Source: Hyphomonas pacifica
GTDB taxonomy: Bacteria; Pseudomonadota; Alphaproteobacteria; Caulobacterales; Hyphomonadaceae
Direction of reading: 5' to 3'
DNA length: 64,000 nucleotides
NCBI RefSeq assembly: GCF_000682675.1
Contig: NZ_AWFA01000010.1
Location: forward strand, 1-64,000
The number at the start of each line of letters is the position of its first letter. Position 1 is the stretch's first letter. The notes beneath the pieces are model-generated. The model made no database searches, was not told the origin of the DNA, and saw nothing but the letters and a program-made list of their open reading frames with translations. The position numbers were made by a program, and so were the translations under genes. Positions 42,357-52,048 of this stretch are shown here, piece by piece.

Positions 42357-45300
42357 AATTCCTCTTCAGGAATAGGGGGCAGTTCTGACGGGATCGGCTC
42401 GTCCTCGGGCCGTGGCTTGGCCTCAGGAATGGATGTATCCGCCGGGTTTTCAAACACTCGGCGGATCACCCCAGGCGCCAGGGCGGATAGCGGGTTCACG
42501 GACACGTTCGCCTTCTCAAGGCTTCCCCGAACACTGTAGGTCAGCGAGAAGACACCTTCGCCATCACGGCCAACGACAAGGTCGCCGATGATCGGAATGC
42601 TGCCCAGCGCGGAATTCATTCCGAAGCTTGGCACAAGCACGCCATCTACGCTGATCTCATTCGTCTTGGACTCAAGAAATCCGTTCACGGTCAGTCCCAG
42701 CGCGGGGCCCTGCGCCTTGCCGCCCGTCACAACATAGCGGTCTGCTGCTAGCGTCAGCGGAATATCAATCCGTGAGAAGAGCACGCCCTCCCCGCCAAGG
42801 GTATCTGCCAGCCCCCGCAAGGATGCCAACGAAAGTATCTGAGTTAGCACAGGGGCATTCTGCACACGTCCATTTATGATCGCAATATCAAACTTGGAGG
42901 CCTGCCCCTTAGGTGCCAGCCTGCCCTCCACTTCCAGCTTGCCGCCTTCCAGAAAGTCCAGGCCGAGGAATGCGCTGGCCAGAAAGCCTGCATCACCACT
43001 GACAACACGAATGTCTGTGCCATCCGTTCCTGTGCCGTCAAGCTTCACCTCAAATGGAGAGCCGTCATCGGTCGCACCATTGGCGGCAAAGCGCTGCATC
43101 CCCGCAGATGTGGAGTACCACGACGCGGTTGCCCCGCGAACGTTCAGGCCCGGCCCCAGTGTGAGCGTATCAAGCTTGGCATTTACTCGCAGCGGCGTCC
43201 CATTATCGGAATCGGCATTCTCAATCGCCCCCAGACCCGGCAACGCGCCGGAAAGATCCAGATACGTCCCCTCAAGACCAACGACGAGGTTGCCGTCCTC
43301 CCCCCTGCGTACATCTCCCTTCACATCAGCCGTGTCAGCGAGATATGCCCGGCGAACTTGAGCGGAAATAATGCGGGAATCCTTGCCGAGCGCAAATGTG
43401 CCGTCAAGATACGCCTCGGCACTGGTGAACAATACGTCAGAAGAGAAGCCATCATCCTTGTTCGAATAAACGACCGAAACTTTGCCACTATCTCCCGCAG
43501 GCTTGATCCAGCCCAGCTCGGAAAGATCAATACGCGCTTCAGTGAGGTCTGCAGAGACCGTCGCGAGAGAAACGGACTCATCCTGGATGGAGGCCTGGAC
43601 CTCCGTCGGCACTTCTCCCGTAAGATATGCCCTGCCCGGCAATCCAAACCGGTTCAATACATCAGCCGTAATGATTGCGCTCGCGGATAGCGCTGAGGGT
43701 TGATCATCATCACCGAACCCGTCGCGCCAAGTATATTGCACCGGCGCAGGACCGAGTTCCCCAAAGCCTGAAATCATGATCCCGTCTTGATCAACATTAA
43801 TCTTCGAAGACGCCTTTTTCAGGTTCAAGCCTAAAGCGGCATTCATCAGGCCCCCATTCTCCAAAGTCCCGATGGCAGAGAATTGGACATCTTCATACGG
43901 AACATCATCTAGCGCCGGACGAAACATTTCGAATGTCATTTCGGCATCACCACTGAGACGCTCTGCATCAAAGTCCAGTTTCAGACGCGACTCATTGAGA
44001 ATACGAATAATATTCTGGACAGGACCCTGGCCCTTGGCAAACACACGGAAGTCTTCGCCTTTTGGATTGAAGGCCGGAAAATCAACCAGAGCCTCACCGA
44101 CATCCCACCCCCCATAGTCGGCAGAATCGACCGTTACCCGAAAGCTGTTGCCTGTTAGGCGACCTTTGCCTGTCGCATTCTTCACAGCGGGCAAGTCATC
44201 CAGAAAGCGCACTTGCGCGCCGGTGACATTAAAGGTGAGGTTAAGGTCTTCGTCCCTCAGAAAACCTTTTGCAAAGCTGTCCCGCTTGAGTTCCAGACGT
44301 CCAGCAAGGCCGGAAACTTCTGCTGCTTCGATGCGCTGCATGGTAAAATTCCGCGCGCCAGTTCCCAAACCGACAGGCCAAAAGGCCAGAACGGTGTCCT
44401 TGGTTACGCCACCTTCGCTTTCCAATTCGATGGTGCCAAGAATGGGGGGCTGTTGATCTATCTTGTCCTTTGTGAGCGCCAGGTTCAGGTCCGCCTTGAA
44501 GACCGTATCGCCATAGCTGAAGGTCGCGTGCGTATTCTCGATGCGTCGCTCAGGCAGATCTATACTTCCCTTTGCGCTAACGACTCCAAGTCGTAGGGCG
44601 CTTTCGAAGCCGGGAGTCAGATCGAGCACTAAATCCTTGCTCTCCATCTGGAAAGGCCTTGGTCCCGTGCCCTTCAAAGCATTGCTCAGTGTAAGGGCAA
44701 GCTCGCCTGAAATCGGGCCTGCTCTGGTACTTGTCCCCACAAGGTCCAACTGGTCTTCTCCGGCCTTGTAAGTGAGTGTGATGTCCAGATCGGAAACTTC
44801 CCGCGCTTCTCCAGCAAAAGGAAGTTTGCCTTCAGCCAGCTGCGCTTTGAGAGAAACCTCCTCCACACCGGCACTGGCCGATGTGTCGAATTCTACCGAA
44901 ACATTCGCAGGCAGGCCGCTCAGGTTTTCTCCGCCGACACCAAAGCGGCTGGCAAGGTCAGCCAAAGGCCAGTCCGCCACAGCAAACTCGGCAGACATGC
45001 GTTGACTGCGATCGCTTGTGCGGATGTCCATGGCAAGACCGCCTGGTAAGCCTTCTCCAACGCCGCTACCGGAAACAGACAGGCTGAAGCCATCTTCATC
45101 ACGCGACATAAGACCCCGGGAATCGATCAGCTGCATGATTGGCGTGCCCTCGGCATCCTTCACGCGGATTTCGAAATTCTCGAAAGACACACGTTCCAGG
45201 CTGAACTCTTCCTGCGCCTGCTGAACGGCTGTCAGCACTTGCGGCAAGACAGTGTTTGCCCGGTCCAGCCATTCGGAAGGATTTTGCGGCAGTGTGCCTT

Positions 45301-45736
45301 CCGGCAGTTCTGGCAAGGGATCTCCGCCCATGCGCCATGTTCCGTCAGCTTTCTGCTCGACATCGACCCAGCCGTCCTGCATCACGAGCCCGAGAACTTC
45401 GACATCTCCGAAAACGAGTGCAGACCCCGCCAGAACGATCCTGGCGTGCTTTGCTTCTGCAGTAACATTGCCCTCATCATCTATCAGGCTAAGGCCGTTG
45501 CCAGTCACCAGAACCCGCCGATCTTTGGTAGACCACTCCAGATAGACATCATCCAACGTAACAGGCCTGCCATTCCTGGCGCTGGAAAGGGCTTTCTCGA
45601 TATCATCCCGGAAGATCTCCAGTTTGATTGGGCCACTAGAGAGACGGAAGACCAGTATTCCCGCCAGAACGATCGCCAGAAGAATCAAGCCGCCCAGAAT
45701 TTCGAGAATGATGAGTGAGGCTTTCTTGCGAACCAA
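42353..45736 (-). CDS. AsmA/YhdP-like protein (DUF3971 type)
   Basis: The 1127-residue protein has one N-terminal transmembrane helix (about 8-30), then a long beta-rich periplasmic part (repeating patterns such as [36 protein letters not shown]), and a Pro/Glu-rich tail. The C-terminal region fits AsmA-like domains of YhdP family proteins, including [42 protein letters not shown]. Such proteins bridge the periplasm and move phospholipids to the outer membrane. The start is a good ATG at 45736. It is divergent from bcp. Confidence 0.85.
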   Translation of the reverse strand: MVRKKASLIILEILGGLILLAIVLAGILVFRLSSGPIKLEIFRDDIEKALSSARNGRPVTLDDVYLEWSTKDRRVLVTGNGLSLIDDEGNVTAEAKHARIVLAGSALVFGDVEVLGLVMQDGWVDVEQKADGTWRMGGDPLPELPEGTLPQNPSEWLDRANTVLPQVLTAVQQAQEEFSLERVSFENFEIRVKDAEGTPIMQLIDSRGLMSRDEDGFSLSVSGSGVGEGLPGGLAMDIRTSDRSQRMSAEFAVADWPLADLASRFGVGGENLSGLPANVSVEFDTSASAGVEEVSLKAQLAEGKLPFAGEAREVSDLDITLTYKAGEDQLDLVGTSTRAGPISGELALTLSNALKGTGPRPFQMESKDLVLDLTPGFESALRLGVVSAKGSIDLPERRIENTHATFSYGDTVFKADLNLALTKDKIDQQPPILGTIELESEGGVTKDTVLAFWPVGLGTGARNFTMQRIEAAEVSGLAGRLELKRDSFAKGFLRDEDLNLTFNVTGAQVRFLDDLPAVKNATGKGRLTGNSFRVTVDSADYGGWDVGEALVDFPAFNPKGEDFRVFAKGQGPVQNIIRILNESRLKLDFDAERLSGDAEMTFEMFRPALDDVPYEDVQFSAIGTLENGGLMNAALGLNLKKASSKINVDQDGIMISGFGELGPAPVQYTWRDGFGDDDQPSALSASAIITADVLNRFGLPGRAYLTGEVPTEVQASIQDESVSLATVSADLTEARIDLSELGWIKPAGDSGKVSVVYSNKDDGFSSDVLFTSAEAYLDGTFALGKDSRIISAQVRRAYLADTADVKGDVRRGEDGNLVVGLEGTYLDLSGALPGLGAIENADSDNGTPLRVNAKLDTLTLGPGLNVRGATASWYSTSAGMQRFAANGATDDGSPFEVKLDGTGTDGTDIRVVSGDAGFLASAFLGLDFLEGGKLEVEGRLAPKGQASKFDIAIINGRVQNAPVLTQILSLASLRGLADTLGGEGVLFSRIDIPLTLAADRYVVTGGKAQGPALGLTVNGFLESKTNEISVDGVLVPSFGMNSALGSIPIIGDLVVGRDGEGVFSLTYSVRGSLEKANVSVNPLSALAPGVIRRVFENPADTSIPEAKPRPEDEPIPSELPPIPEEEF

Positions 45737-45835
45737 ATGTCGGCTCCGGTTTGGTGTGGAAGGTTACTTGAACCCCGAACAACGGCTTAATAGCGATATA
45801 TGCAACTGACTCTAAGCGCACCATAGGAGGAATAC

Positions 45836-46300
45836 ATGGCAGATACACTCGAAGTGGGCCAAAAGGCTCCGGACTTCTCCATGCCGTCCACATCAGGCCC
45901 GGTTAAGTTGAAGGACTTCACAAGCAATTATCTGGTTTTGTACTTCTACCCGAAAGACAACACCCCCGGCTGTACAAATGAAGCGAAAGACTTCACTGCC
46001 CTCGCAGACACATTTGAGGCGAAGGGCGCAAAAATTGTAGGCGTCTCTCGCGATAGTCTCAAAAAGCATGAAAATTTTGCTGCGAAGCACGACCTTAAAG
46101 TCATCTTGGCCAGCGATGAAAGCGGTGAAGTCACCGAAACCTATGGCACTTGGGTTGAGAAGAAATTGTATGGACGTACTTATATGGGAATCGCCCGCGA
46201 GACATTCCTTATCGATCCGAAGGGAACAATCATTAAAGTTTGGAAAAAAGTCCGCGTGAAAGGCCACGCAGAGGACGTTTTAAGCTCGATACCAGAGTGA
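45836..46300 (+). CDS. bcp: Peroxiredoxin, Bcp/PrxQ family (single-cysteine form)
   Basis: The 154-residue thioredoxin-fold protein has the peroxidatic Cys46 in DNTPGCTNEAKDF. The resolving cysteine found five residues later in E. coli Bcp is a lysine here, and no other cysteine exists, so it should work as a 1-Cys peroxidase needing an outside thiol. GVSRDSLKKHENFAAKHDL and GTWVEKKLYGRTYMGIARETFLID are typical. TAGGAGG precedes the start codon. It follows the divergent promoter region with the AsmA-like gene. Confidence 0.9.
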   Translation: MADTLEVGQKAPDFSMPSTSGPVKLKDFTSNYLVLYFYPKDNTPGCTNEAKDFTALADTFEAKGAKIVGVSRDSLKKHENFAAKHDLKVILASDESGEVTETYGTWVEKKLYGRTYMGIARETFLIDPKGTIIKVWKKVRVKGHAEDVLSSIPE

Positions 46301-46506
46301 TCAATTCGTATTGAATATAAGGTCTAAGGCGAAATAATTTAATATTAATGGGAGGTTTACCCTATGAGGCGAAAATTAGCATAAATTATGCTCCCTAGGG
46401 GTTTCGTCTCGAAGTGATTAAGGTATGTATATTGGCAACGGGTTTGGGAACTTGCTGTAAGGACTGTTGCAGTAGGCGGTGTGATTTCAGTCGACGGGTG
46501 GCGTGA
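46301..46506. promoter_or_regulatory. AT-rich leader before the M23-bactofilin operon
   Basis: The gap is AT-rich and must carry the operon's promoter. It contains a 15-bp dyad AGCATAA-A-TTATGCT (46378-46392) and, overlapping it, a seven-codon open frame (ATG 46364, stop 46382-46384) with GGAGG eight bases upstream. I did not find a convincing -35/-10 pair. The dyad could be an operator and the short frame may be chance. Confidence 0.35.
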
Positions 46507-47733
46507 ATGGCGAAATGGAGTGCGAACCTCAAGGCGACGTTCGATCGCGCATTTCCGGAACGGCAGATATATCATCGTAGTGGCGGCACAGTCCGTTACA
46601 TTTCCATTTCTCCTTGGCAGCAGGCCATTTTTGCACTGGGTGCAGCGGCCGTTGCCGGATGGACAATCTTCCTGACAGGTTCCTTCGCACTGGGCGGCTC
46701 ATCTGGCGCACTGACAGGCAATCCGGATGATCGCGAACTGGCAAAGTATGAGCGTTGGGTGCAGGAACTGCGCGCCAAGGATGCGCTGTCCCGATCTCTG
46801 CTGGAAGAGCGAACCGATGCCTTTCAAAAAGAAACTGCCGAATGGGAAGATCGCCAGAAAGCTCTGGAAGATCTGTTCGAACAACTCAAAGGCGAAGAAG
46901 ACCTGGAAGTCTCCGCTCTGAAGGGTGATGGCGCAAATCTTCTCGTCCAGGCATCCATTGAGGAAGCTGATACACGCCAGTCCCGCGACAGTTTCCGGAT
47001 CACAGCCTCCTTGGATACCAGCGGAACACGCGTCAGTGTCCGCAACCTGAAATACAATCAAGAGCGTATGCTAAACGAAGCAGAAGAGATGGCCATTGAC
47101 CGCGCAGAGCGTGCGCGCAGTGTTATCCAGCTGACTTCCGTTGGCAGTGACCGTATCCTCTCAGGCACGGAAATGGGCGGACCGCTTGTTTCCATGGCCA
47201 ATCTGACTTCCGGCGCAAATGGCGTTTCCGATCAAAGCGCCGCCTTCTATCAGCGACTTGCCGAAACGCAGGCGCGTGTCGCTGAAATGCAGTATTATGA
47301 GCAAATTCTTGAAAGTCTGCCGATCAATCGGCCAGTCGGTGTGCCATACCGTCTGACCAGTGATTATGGCGTTCGGGTCGATCCTTTTACCAAGCGTCCC
47401 GGCTGGCATAATGGCCTTGATCTGGCAGCTTACCGTAACGCACCCATCGTGGCTTCAGGGCCGGGTGTTGTGAGCTATGCTGGGGCACGCTCAGGGTACG
47501 GGCGGTTGGTGGAAATTGACCATGGACATGGTTTCAAGTCCCGCTATGGCCACCTGCGCTCCATTACGGTAAAAAAAGGGGACATCGTCAACGTCGGTGA
47601 CCTTGTGGGGAAGATGGGCACGACTGGGCGAAGCACCGGCGACCACCTTCATTTCGAAGTGTGGTTCAACGGCAAACCATATGATCCTATTAAATTCTTG
47701 AAAGCAGGCCGTCATGTTCACCAAAAGCAATAA
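46507..47733 (+). CDS. M23-family metallopeptidase (LmdC-like)
   Basis: The 408-residue protein has a cytoplasmic N-terminus, one transmembrane helix (about 40-60), a coiled-coil (about 75-125) and a C-terminal M23 domain (about 285-395). The zinc ligands are in HNGLDLA and HLHFEVW, with YGHL between. It should cut peptidoglycan crosslinks, anchored to the inner membrane. The last 20 bp overlap the bactofilin gene. A similar M23 peptidase-bactofilin pair (LmdC-BacA) shapes stalks and buds in Hyphomonas neptunium. Confidence 0.9.
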   Translation: MAKWSANLKATFDRAFPERQIYHRSGGTVRYISISPWQQAIFALGAAAVAGWTIFLTGSFALGGSSGALTGNPDDRELAKYERWVQELRAKDALSRSLLEERTDAFQKETAEWEDRQKALEDLFEQLKGEEDLEVSALKGDGANLLVQASIEEADTRQSRDSFRITASLDTSGTRVSVRNLKYNQERMLNEAEEMAIDRAERARSVIQLTSVGSDRILSGTEMGGPLVSMANLTSGANGVSDQSAAFYQRLAETQARVAEMQYYEQILESLPINRPVGVPYRLTSDYGVRVDPFTKRPGWHNGLDLAAYRNAPIVASGPGVVSYAGARSGYGRLVEIDHGHGFKSRYGHLRSITVKKGDIVNVGDLVGKMGTTGRSTGDHLHFEVWFNGKPYDPIKFLKAGRHVHQKQ

Positions 47734-48241
47734 ATCCTCAGCCTCGACCCCACCGCAGGCCGAACCCATGAAAGCTGCTCCCACGCAGGAAGCCATTCGC
47801 GGTGCTTCCTCGAAACCCGCAGCCCGCGCGGCCTCCATCATTTGCGCCGACATGAAAATCAATGGCTCAGTCAGCTCTGAAGGCGCGCTTCAGATCGACG
47901 GCGTTGTCGATGGCGATGTTACCGCGACCGACATCACGATCGGTGCGAGCGGTCACATTACCGGCGAAGTGAAAGCCGAAGTGGTCAAAGTGAAAGGCCG
48001 CATCAAGGGCTCCATTCGCGCCCGCAAGGTCGAGCTGGAAACCGGCGCACATGTCAAAGGCGACATCGTTCACTCTTCTCTGCAGATTCAGTCCAATGCT
48101 GTATTTGAAGGTCAGGTAAAGCACGCAGAAGATCCGCTTAAAGACGCAGCCCCTCGCGCAGCAGCCGAAAACAGACCATCCGCCAGCGTTACGCCGCCAG
48201 CCGCGAATGCGAATTTCGGCATCTCGCCGAACGCATCCTGA
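47714..48241 (+). CDS. Bactofilin
   Basis: The 175-residue protein is a polymer-forming cytoskeletal protein. The bactofilin core (about 45-140) is a right-handed beta-helix: SIICADMKINGSVSSEGALQIDGVVDGDVTATDITIGASGHITGEVKAEVVKVKGRIKGSI. Flanking tails are Pro/Ala/Ser-rich. It overlaps the M23 peptidase gene by 20 bp, so the two are translated as a unit. By analogy with related bacteria it likely places the peptidase at sites of shape change. It ends before a clear terminator. Confidence 0.93.
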   Translation: MFTKSNKSSASTPPQAEPMKAAPTQEAIRGASSKPAARAASIICADMKINGSVSSEGALQIDGVVDGDVTATDITIGASGHITGEVKAEVVKVKGRIKGSIRARKVELETGAHVKGDIVHSSLQIQSNAVFEGQVKHAEDPLKDAAPRAAAENRPSASVTPPAANANFGISPNAS

Positions 48242-48266
48242 TTCATTCCCCAACCGGAAATACTGG

Positions 48267-48297
48267 CAGCGGCTTCTCCGGAGGCCGCTGTTTTTCT
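48267..48297 (+). terminator. Rho-independent terminator after bactofilin gene
   Basis: CAGCGGC (48267-48273) pairs with GCCGCTG (48284-48290) around a ten-base loop, followed at once by TTTTTCT. This is a standard intrinsic terminator ending the M23-bactofilin operon. Confidence 0.85.
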
Positions 48298-48390
48298 ATT
48301 CAGAACAAACACTTGCATGCCCGTGCCCTTGCGACACTTGCAATGGCTGGCTAGGGTCCACCTCAAACAGAAACAAGTTTGAGGTGTGTC

Positions 48391-49902
48391 ATGCGTGGCT
48401 GGTTATTTGCTATTTGCCTTGTTGTCTCTTCCGGGGCGGCCTTTGCCCAAGAAGCTCCAAAAGACGACAAAAAAACTGCGGAGATTCCGGACCCAAGCAC
48501 TTTTGCCTCGGATCACACCCTTCGTCTCAAGGAAACAACGATCAAATACAAGACTGTCGCGAGCGAGACCTATCTGCGCGACGAGAAGGATGAGCCAATG
48601 GCCTCCATCTTCTCCGTCTCTTACGTACGCGATGGATTAAACGATGCTACGCAGCGCCCCGTCACCTTCGTGTTCAATGGCGGCCCAGGCTCTGCATCGC
48701 TTTGGCTGCACATGGGGGCCTTTGGCCCGAAACAAGTTATCACCCCGTCTGATGCCGAAGGGGTTGGCGCACCGCCCTATACGATCCGCGACAACCAGAA
48801 TTCCCTGCTCGACGTAACAGACCTCGTTTTCATTGATCCTGTGGGCACCGGCTATTCCCGCCCGCTCGGCGATACCGAAGGCAAGGAGTTCTACGGCGTC
48901 AATGAAGACGCAGAGAGCATTGCCGAATTCATCCGCCTCTGGCTGACCGAGAATGGTCGCTGGAACAGCCCGAAATTTCTTGCCGGCGAAAGCTATGGCA
49001 CAACACGCGCCGCGGCACTGACGGAAAAGTTGCAAGGCGGTTGGAATGGCATTGGCCTGAATGGCGTTATCCTGATCTCCGCGATCCTGGACTTCCAGAC
49101 TGCGCGTTTCGCGCCAGGCAATGACACTGCTCACCTCTCCTTCTTCCCGACAGAAGCTGCCATCGCCTGGTATCACGGCAAGGCCGACAAGGCGAAATGG
49201 AACAATGATTTTGCCGCCTTCGTCATCGATGCGCGTACCTATGCCATTGAGACGCTGGCCCCTGCCCTGATCCGCGGCTCCACTCTATCCGATGCAGAGG
49301 AAACTCAAATCGCCAATGAGATGAGCGCCTATCTTGGTGTCTCGGCTGAGTGGATCAAGCTGGCCAATCTGCGTGTGGACCCAACACGTTTTCGCAAGGA
49401 ATTGCTGCGCCGCGAAGGCTACACGGTTGGTCGCTTCGACGGACGCTACAAAGGCATTGACAGTGAAGGCACCAGCGACATGCCGGAAAACGATCCATCC
49501 GGATACGGAATGGATGTCGCCTATGTGGCTGCCATCAATGACTATCTGACGAGAGAGCTGAAAGTTGATTTCACTCGGCCTTACAAGGTTCTGACCGGAG
49601 AGCCAGGGTCCCAGTGGAACTGGGATATGAATAATCGTGGCTGGCCATCCTATGTGAATGTCACGCCATGGCTGGGCAAAGGTATGCGGGAAAATCCTGA
49701 TCTGAAGGTTCTGCTGGCTTCAGGCTGGTATGATCTGGCCACGCCATTCTTTGGCGCAGAAATGTCCCTCTACAAGAATGGCGTAGTACTGGACCGTGTG
49801 CAGTTCGACTATTACGATGCGGGCCACATGATGTATCTGAAGGAAAAGGATGGTGAGAAGCTGTCCCAGGATGTGCGCGACTTTATCGAAGCCGCGCACT
49901 GA
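48391..49902 (+). CDS. Serine carboxypeptidase family S10 protein
   Basis: The 503-residue protein has a signal peptide (MRGWLFAICLVVSSGAAFAQ) and a complete S10 catalytic set: Ser201 in GESYGTTRAA, the acid in GWYDLATPFFGAEM and His in YDAGHMMYL. The family motif FNGGPGSASLWLHMGAFGP forms the oxyanion region. It should act in the periplasm as a carboxypeptidase or acyltransferase. GAGG precedes the ATG. It is not part of an obvious pathway here. Confidence 0.9.
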   Translation: MRGWLFAICLVVSSGAAFAQEAPKDDKKTAEIPDPSTFASDHTLRLKETTIKYKTVASETYLRDEKDEPMASIFSVSYVRDGLNDATQRPVTFVFNGGPGSASLWLHMGAFGPKQVITPSDAEGVGAPPYTIRDNQNSLLDVTDLVFIDPVGTGYSRPLGDTEGKEFYGVNEDAESIAEFIRLWLTENGRWNSPKFLAGESYGTTRAAALTEKLQGGWNGIGLNGVILISAILDFQTARFAPGNDTAHLSFFPTEAAIAWYHGKADKAKWNNDFAAFVIDARTYAIETLAPALIRGSTLSDAEETQIANEMSAYLGVSAEWIKLANLRVDPTRFRKELLRREGYTVGRFDGRYKGIDSEGTSDMPENDPSGYGMDVAYVAAINDYLTRELKVDFTRPYKVLTGEPGSQWNWDMNNRGWPSYVNVTPWLGKGMRENPDLKVLLASGWYDLATPFFGAEMSLYKNGVVLDRVQFDYYDAGHMMYLKEKDGEKLSQDVRDFIEAAH

Positions 49903-49908
49903 TAAGTC

Positions 49909-50379
49909 CTAGACCGCCTTGCGAACGAGGGCCGTATTCATGCGCGCGCCCTCGACAATCACGGCTTCACCTTCGCTGATGGTGGAGCCGTCTGACGTCT
50001 CTGCCCCCCAGACAGTATCGCCGATCTTGATGCGGCCGCTACCGGCTGCAGAAAAGTCAGAGGTTGCAATGCCGCGCTGGCCAACCAGGCTGGCCATACG
50101 CTTATTGAGTGTGGGGTGTTCTTCCCCTGTGTTACGCATGCCCGAGAGAACAGTGCGGCCCAAGATAACAAGCGCGAACGCCACTATGCCGAACACAATA
50201 AGCTGGCCCTGCCAGGCCGACAGGCTGTCCGGTGCGAAATAGGCAAAGGCGGCCGTCAGCCAGGCTGCGATGGAGACCATCAGCAGGTCGAATGTACCGG
50301 TCATCATCTCGATACCAAACAACAGTAGACCAATCGCAAGCCAGTGCCAGAATGTCAGCTCAGTGAAGATCTGTTCCAT
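49909..50379 (-). CDS. NfeD-family membrane protein
   Basis: The 156-residue protein has two or three transmembrane segments in the first 80 residues (FWHWLAIGLLLFGIEMMTG, LIVFGIVAFALVILG) and a C-terminal OB-fold (GTARSDFSAAGSGRIKIGDTVWGAETSDGS-like region). NfeD proteins partner with SPFH/stomatin proteins. It begins 3 bp after the SPFH gene, which is the expected operon. The exact role in membrane microdomains is unknown. Confidence 0.88.
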   Translation of the reverse strand: MEQIFTELTFWHWLAIGLLLFGIEMMTGTFDLLMVSIAAWLTAAFAYFAPDSLSAWQGQLIVFGIVAFALVILGRTVLSGMRNTGEEHPTLNKRMASLVGQRGIATSDFSAAGSGRIKIGDTVWGAETSDGSTISEGEAVIVEGARMNTALVRKAV

Positions 50380-50382
50380 GCG

Positions 50383-51300
50383 TCAGTCCTCCTTCTTCTT
50401 AGCGTCCGTCAGTCCCTTTATGCCTTCAATTGTGCCAATGATGCTGGAGAACTCCGCCGGAATGATGACCGTCTTCTGCTGGTTGGAGGACGCCAGTTTC
50501 TCAAAGGCCTGAACATAGGCCTGGCCGAGGAAGTAGTTGATGGCGTTTACGTCACCGGCTGCTATGGCTTGGCTGACCATTTCGGTCGCCTTGGCTTCGG
50601 CTTCGGCTTCACGTTCGCGGGCTTCAGCGTCCCGGAAGGCAGCTTCCCGGCGGCCTTCGGCCTCCAGAATTTGCGCCTGTTTCTGACCCTCAGCCTTCAG
50701 AATGGCAGACTGCTTGTCGCCTTCTGCGGTGAGGATTTCCGCACGCTTCAGGCGCTCTGCCTTCATCTGGCGAGCCATGGCCTCGGTAATATCCGCCGGC
50801 GGGCTGAGGTCTGCGATCTCTATACGGGTGACCTTCACGCCCCACGGATTGGTTGCCGCATCAATAACCGTCAGCAGGCGCGCATTGATGTCGTCGCGAT
50901 TCGACAGCACTTCATCCAGATCCATTGAGCCGACAACCGTACGGATGTTCGTCAGTGCCAGATTTGTAATGGCGTGATGCAAATTGTTGACTTCATAAGC
51001 CGCAGACACGGCATCCACGACCTGGATGAAGACCACCGCGTCGCAGGAAACCATGGCGTTATCCTTGGTGATCACCTCCTGCTGTGGCACATCCAGAACC
51101 GTCTCCATCATGTTCATCTTGCGACCGACACGATCAAAGAACGGCGTGATGATGGACATGCCCGGCCCGAGCGTGCGCGTGTAACGACCAAACCGTTCAA
51201 CCGTGTAGTTGTAGCCCTGTGGCACAAACTTAAAGGCAGATGTCAGGCCGATCAGACCGACAATAGCAACCAGAATAACGACAGCAAAAATCGGGTCCAC
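50383..51300 (-). CDS. SPFH/Band 7 domain protein (stomatin/QmcA-like)
   Basis: The 305-residue protein has an N-terminal transmembrane helix (5-25), the Band 7 domain (FVPQGYNYTVERFGRYTRTLGPGMSIITPFFDRVGRKMNMMETVLDVPQQEVITKDNAMVSCDAVVFIQV) and a charged coiled-coil (about 190-250: AEILTAEGDKQSAILKAEGQKQAQILEAEGRREAAFRDAEAREREAEAEAKA). It probably forms membrane-bound oligomers with the NfeD partner encoded 3 bp downstream. Confidence 0.93.
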   Translation of the reverse strand: MDPIFAVVILVAIVGLIGLTSAFKFVPQGYNYTVERFGRYTRTLGPGMSIITPFFDRVGRKMNMMETVLDVPQQEVITKDNAMVSCDAVVFIQVVDAVSAAYEVNNLHHAITNLALTNIRTVVGSMDLDEVLSNRDDINARLLTVIDAATNPWGVKVTRIEIADLSPPADITEAMARQMKAERLKRAEILTAEGDKQSAILKAEGQKQAQILEAEGRREAAFRDAEAREREAEAEAKATEMVSQAIAAGDVNAINYFLGQAYVQAFEKLASSNQQKTVIIPAEFSSIIGTIEGIKGLTDAKKKED

Positions 51301-51371
51301 GGTCCCTCTCCTTTATTATTACTTGTATTTAAGGTGGGGAGAGTTTTCCGTTATTCAATAAATTTTGAGCG

Positions 51372-51408
51372 AAAAAAAGGTGCGCCCGGCCCCACCAGAC
51401 GCACCCTT
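51372..51408 (-). terminator. Rho-independent terminator near the peroxiredoxin gene
   Basis: On the minus strand GGTGCG pairs with CGCACC, followed by seven Ts. The unit lies just downstream of the peroxiredoxin stop codon (51443) and before the SPFH start, so it separates the two transcription units. Confidence 0.85.
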
Positions 51409-51442
51409 TATGTCTCAGTTTGCTTGAAAAATCTCGCCGGAA

Positions 51443-51925
51443 TTAGAGCTGGCTCAGCATGTAATCCACGCTGGACACCTTAAACTCACCGCCGTCTTCC
51501 ACATTGAGCTCAGACACCACGCCATCTTTCACGATCATGGAGTAACGCTGGGAGCGCTGGCCCATGCCGAAGCCGGTCGCGTCCATTTCCAGGCCAACAG
51601 CCTTTGCGAAGGCGCCATTGCCATCCGCCAGCATGCGCACGCTTTCATTTGCGTCGGCATCCTTGCCCCATGCGCCCATGACGAACACATCGTTGACCGA
51701 GGTACAGACAATCTCGTCCACGCCTTTGGCTTTCAGGTCACCGGCCTTGTCGACAAAGCCCGGCAGGTGACGTGCCGAACAAGTCGGTGTGTAAGCGCCC
51801 GGAACCGCGAACAGCGCGACAGTCTTGCCGCCAAAAACGTCCGCCGTTGTACGGGGTTGCGGGCCATCTGCCGTCATTTCCATGAAGGTAGCCTCGGGAA
51901 GCTTGTCGCCGACCTTGATGCTCAT
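51443..51925 (-). CDS. Peroxiredoxin, Prx5-like
   Basis: The 160-residue protein has the peroxidatic Cys49 in VPGAYTPTCSARHLPGF, plus FGMGQRSQRYSMIVKDGVV near the C-terminus, as in Prx5/redoxin-type peroxidases that use glutaredoxin or thioredoxin. AAGGAG lies before the ATG at 51925, and an upstream in-frame ATG (51976) has no family sequence. A second cysteine occurs in EIVCTSVND. A terminator follows. It is divergent from the YqgE gene. Confidence 0.92.
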   Translation of the reverse strand: MSIKVGDKLPEATFMEMTADGPQPRTTADVFGGKTVALFAVPGAYTPTCSARHLPGFVDKAGDLKAKGVDEIVCTSVNDVFVMGAWGKDADANESVRMLADGNGAFAKAVGLEMDATGFGMGQRSQRYSMIVKDGVVSELNVEDGGEFKVSSVDYMLSQL

Positions 51926-52048
51926 ATCTTTCTCTCCTTGATCATCGTGTAGCTGAGATAGGTCTTCCACACTCATGCGACAAGCGCGCTATCCCTTGCC
52001 AAGGCCCTGCATTTGCCTCAGCATCATGGCATAAAGGTATACGGACGT

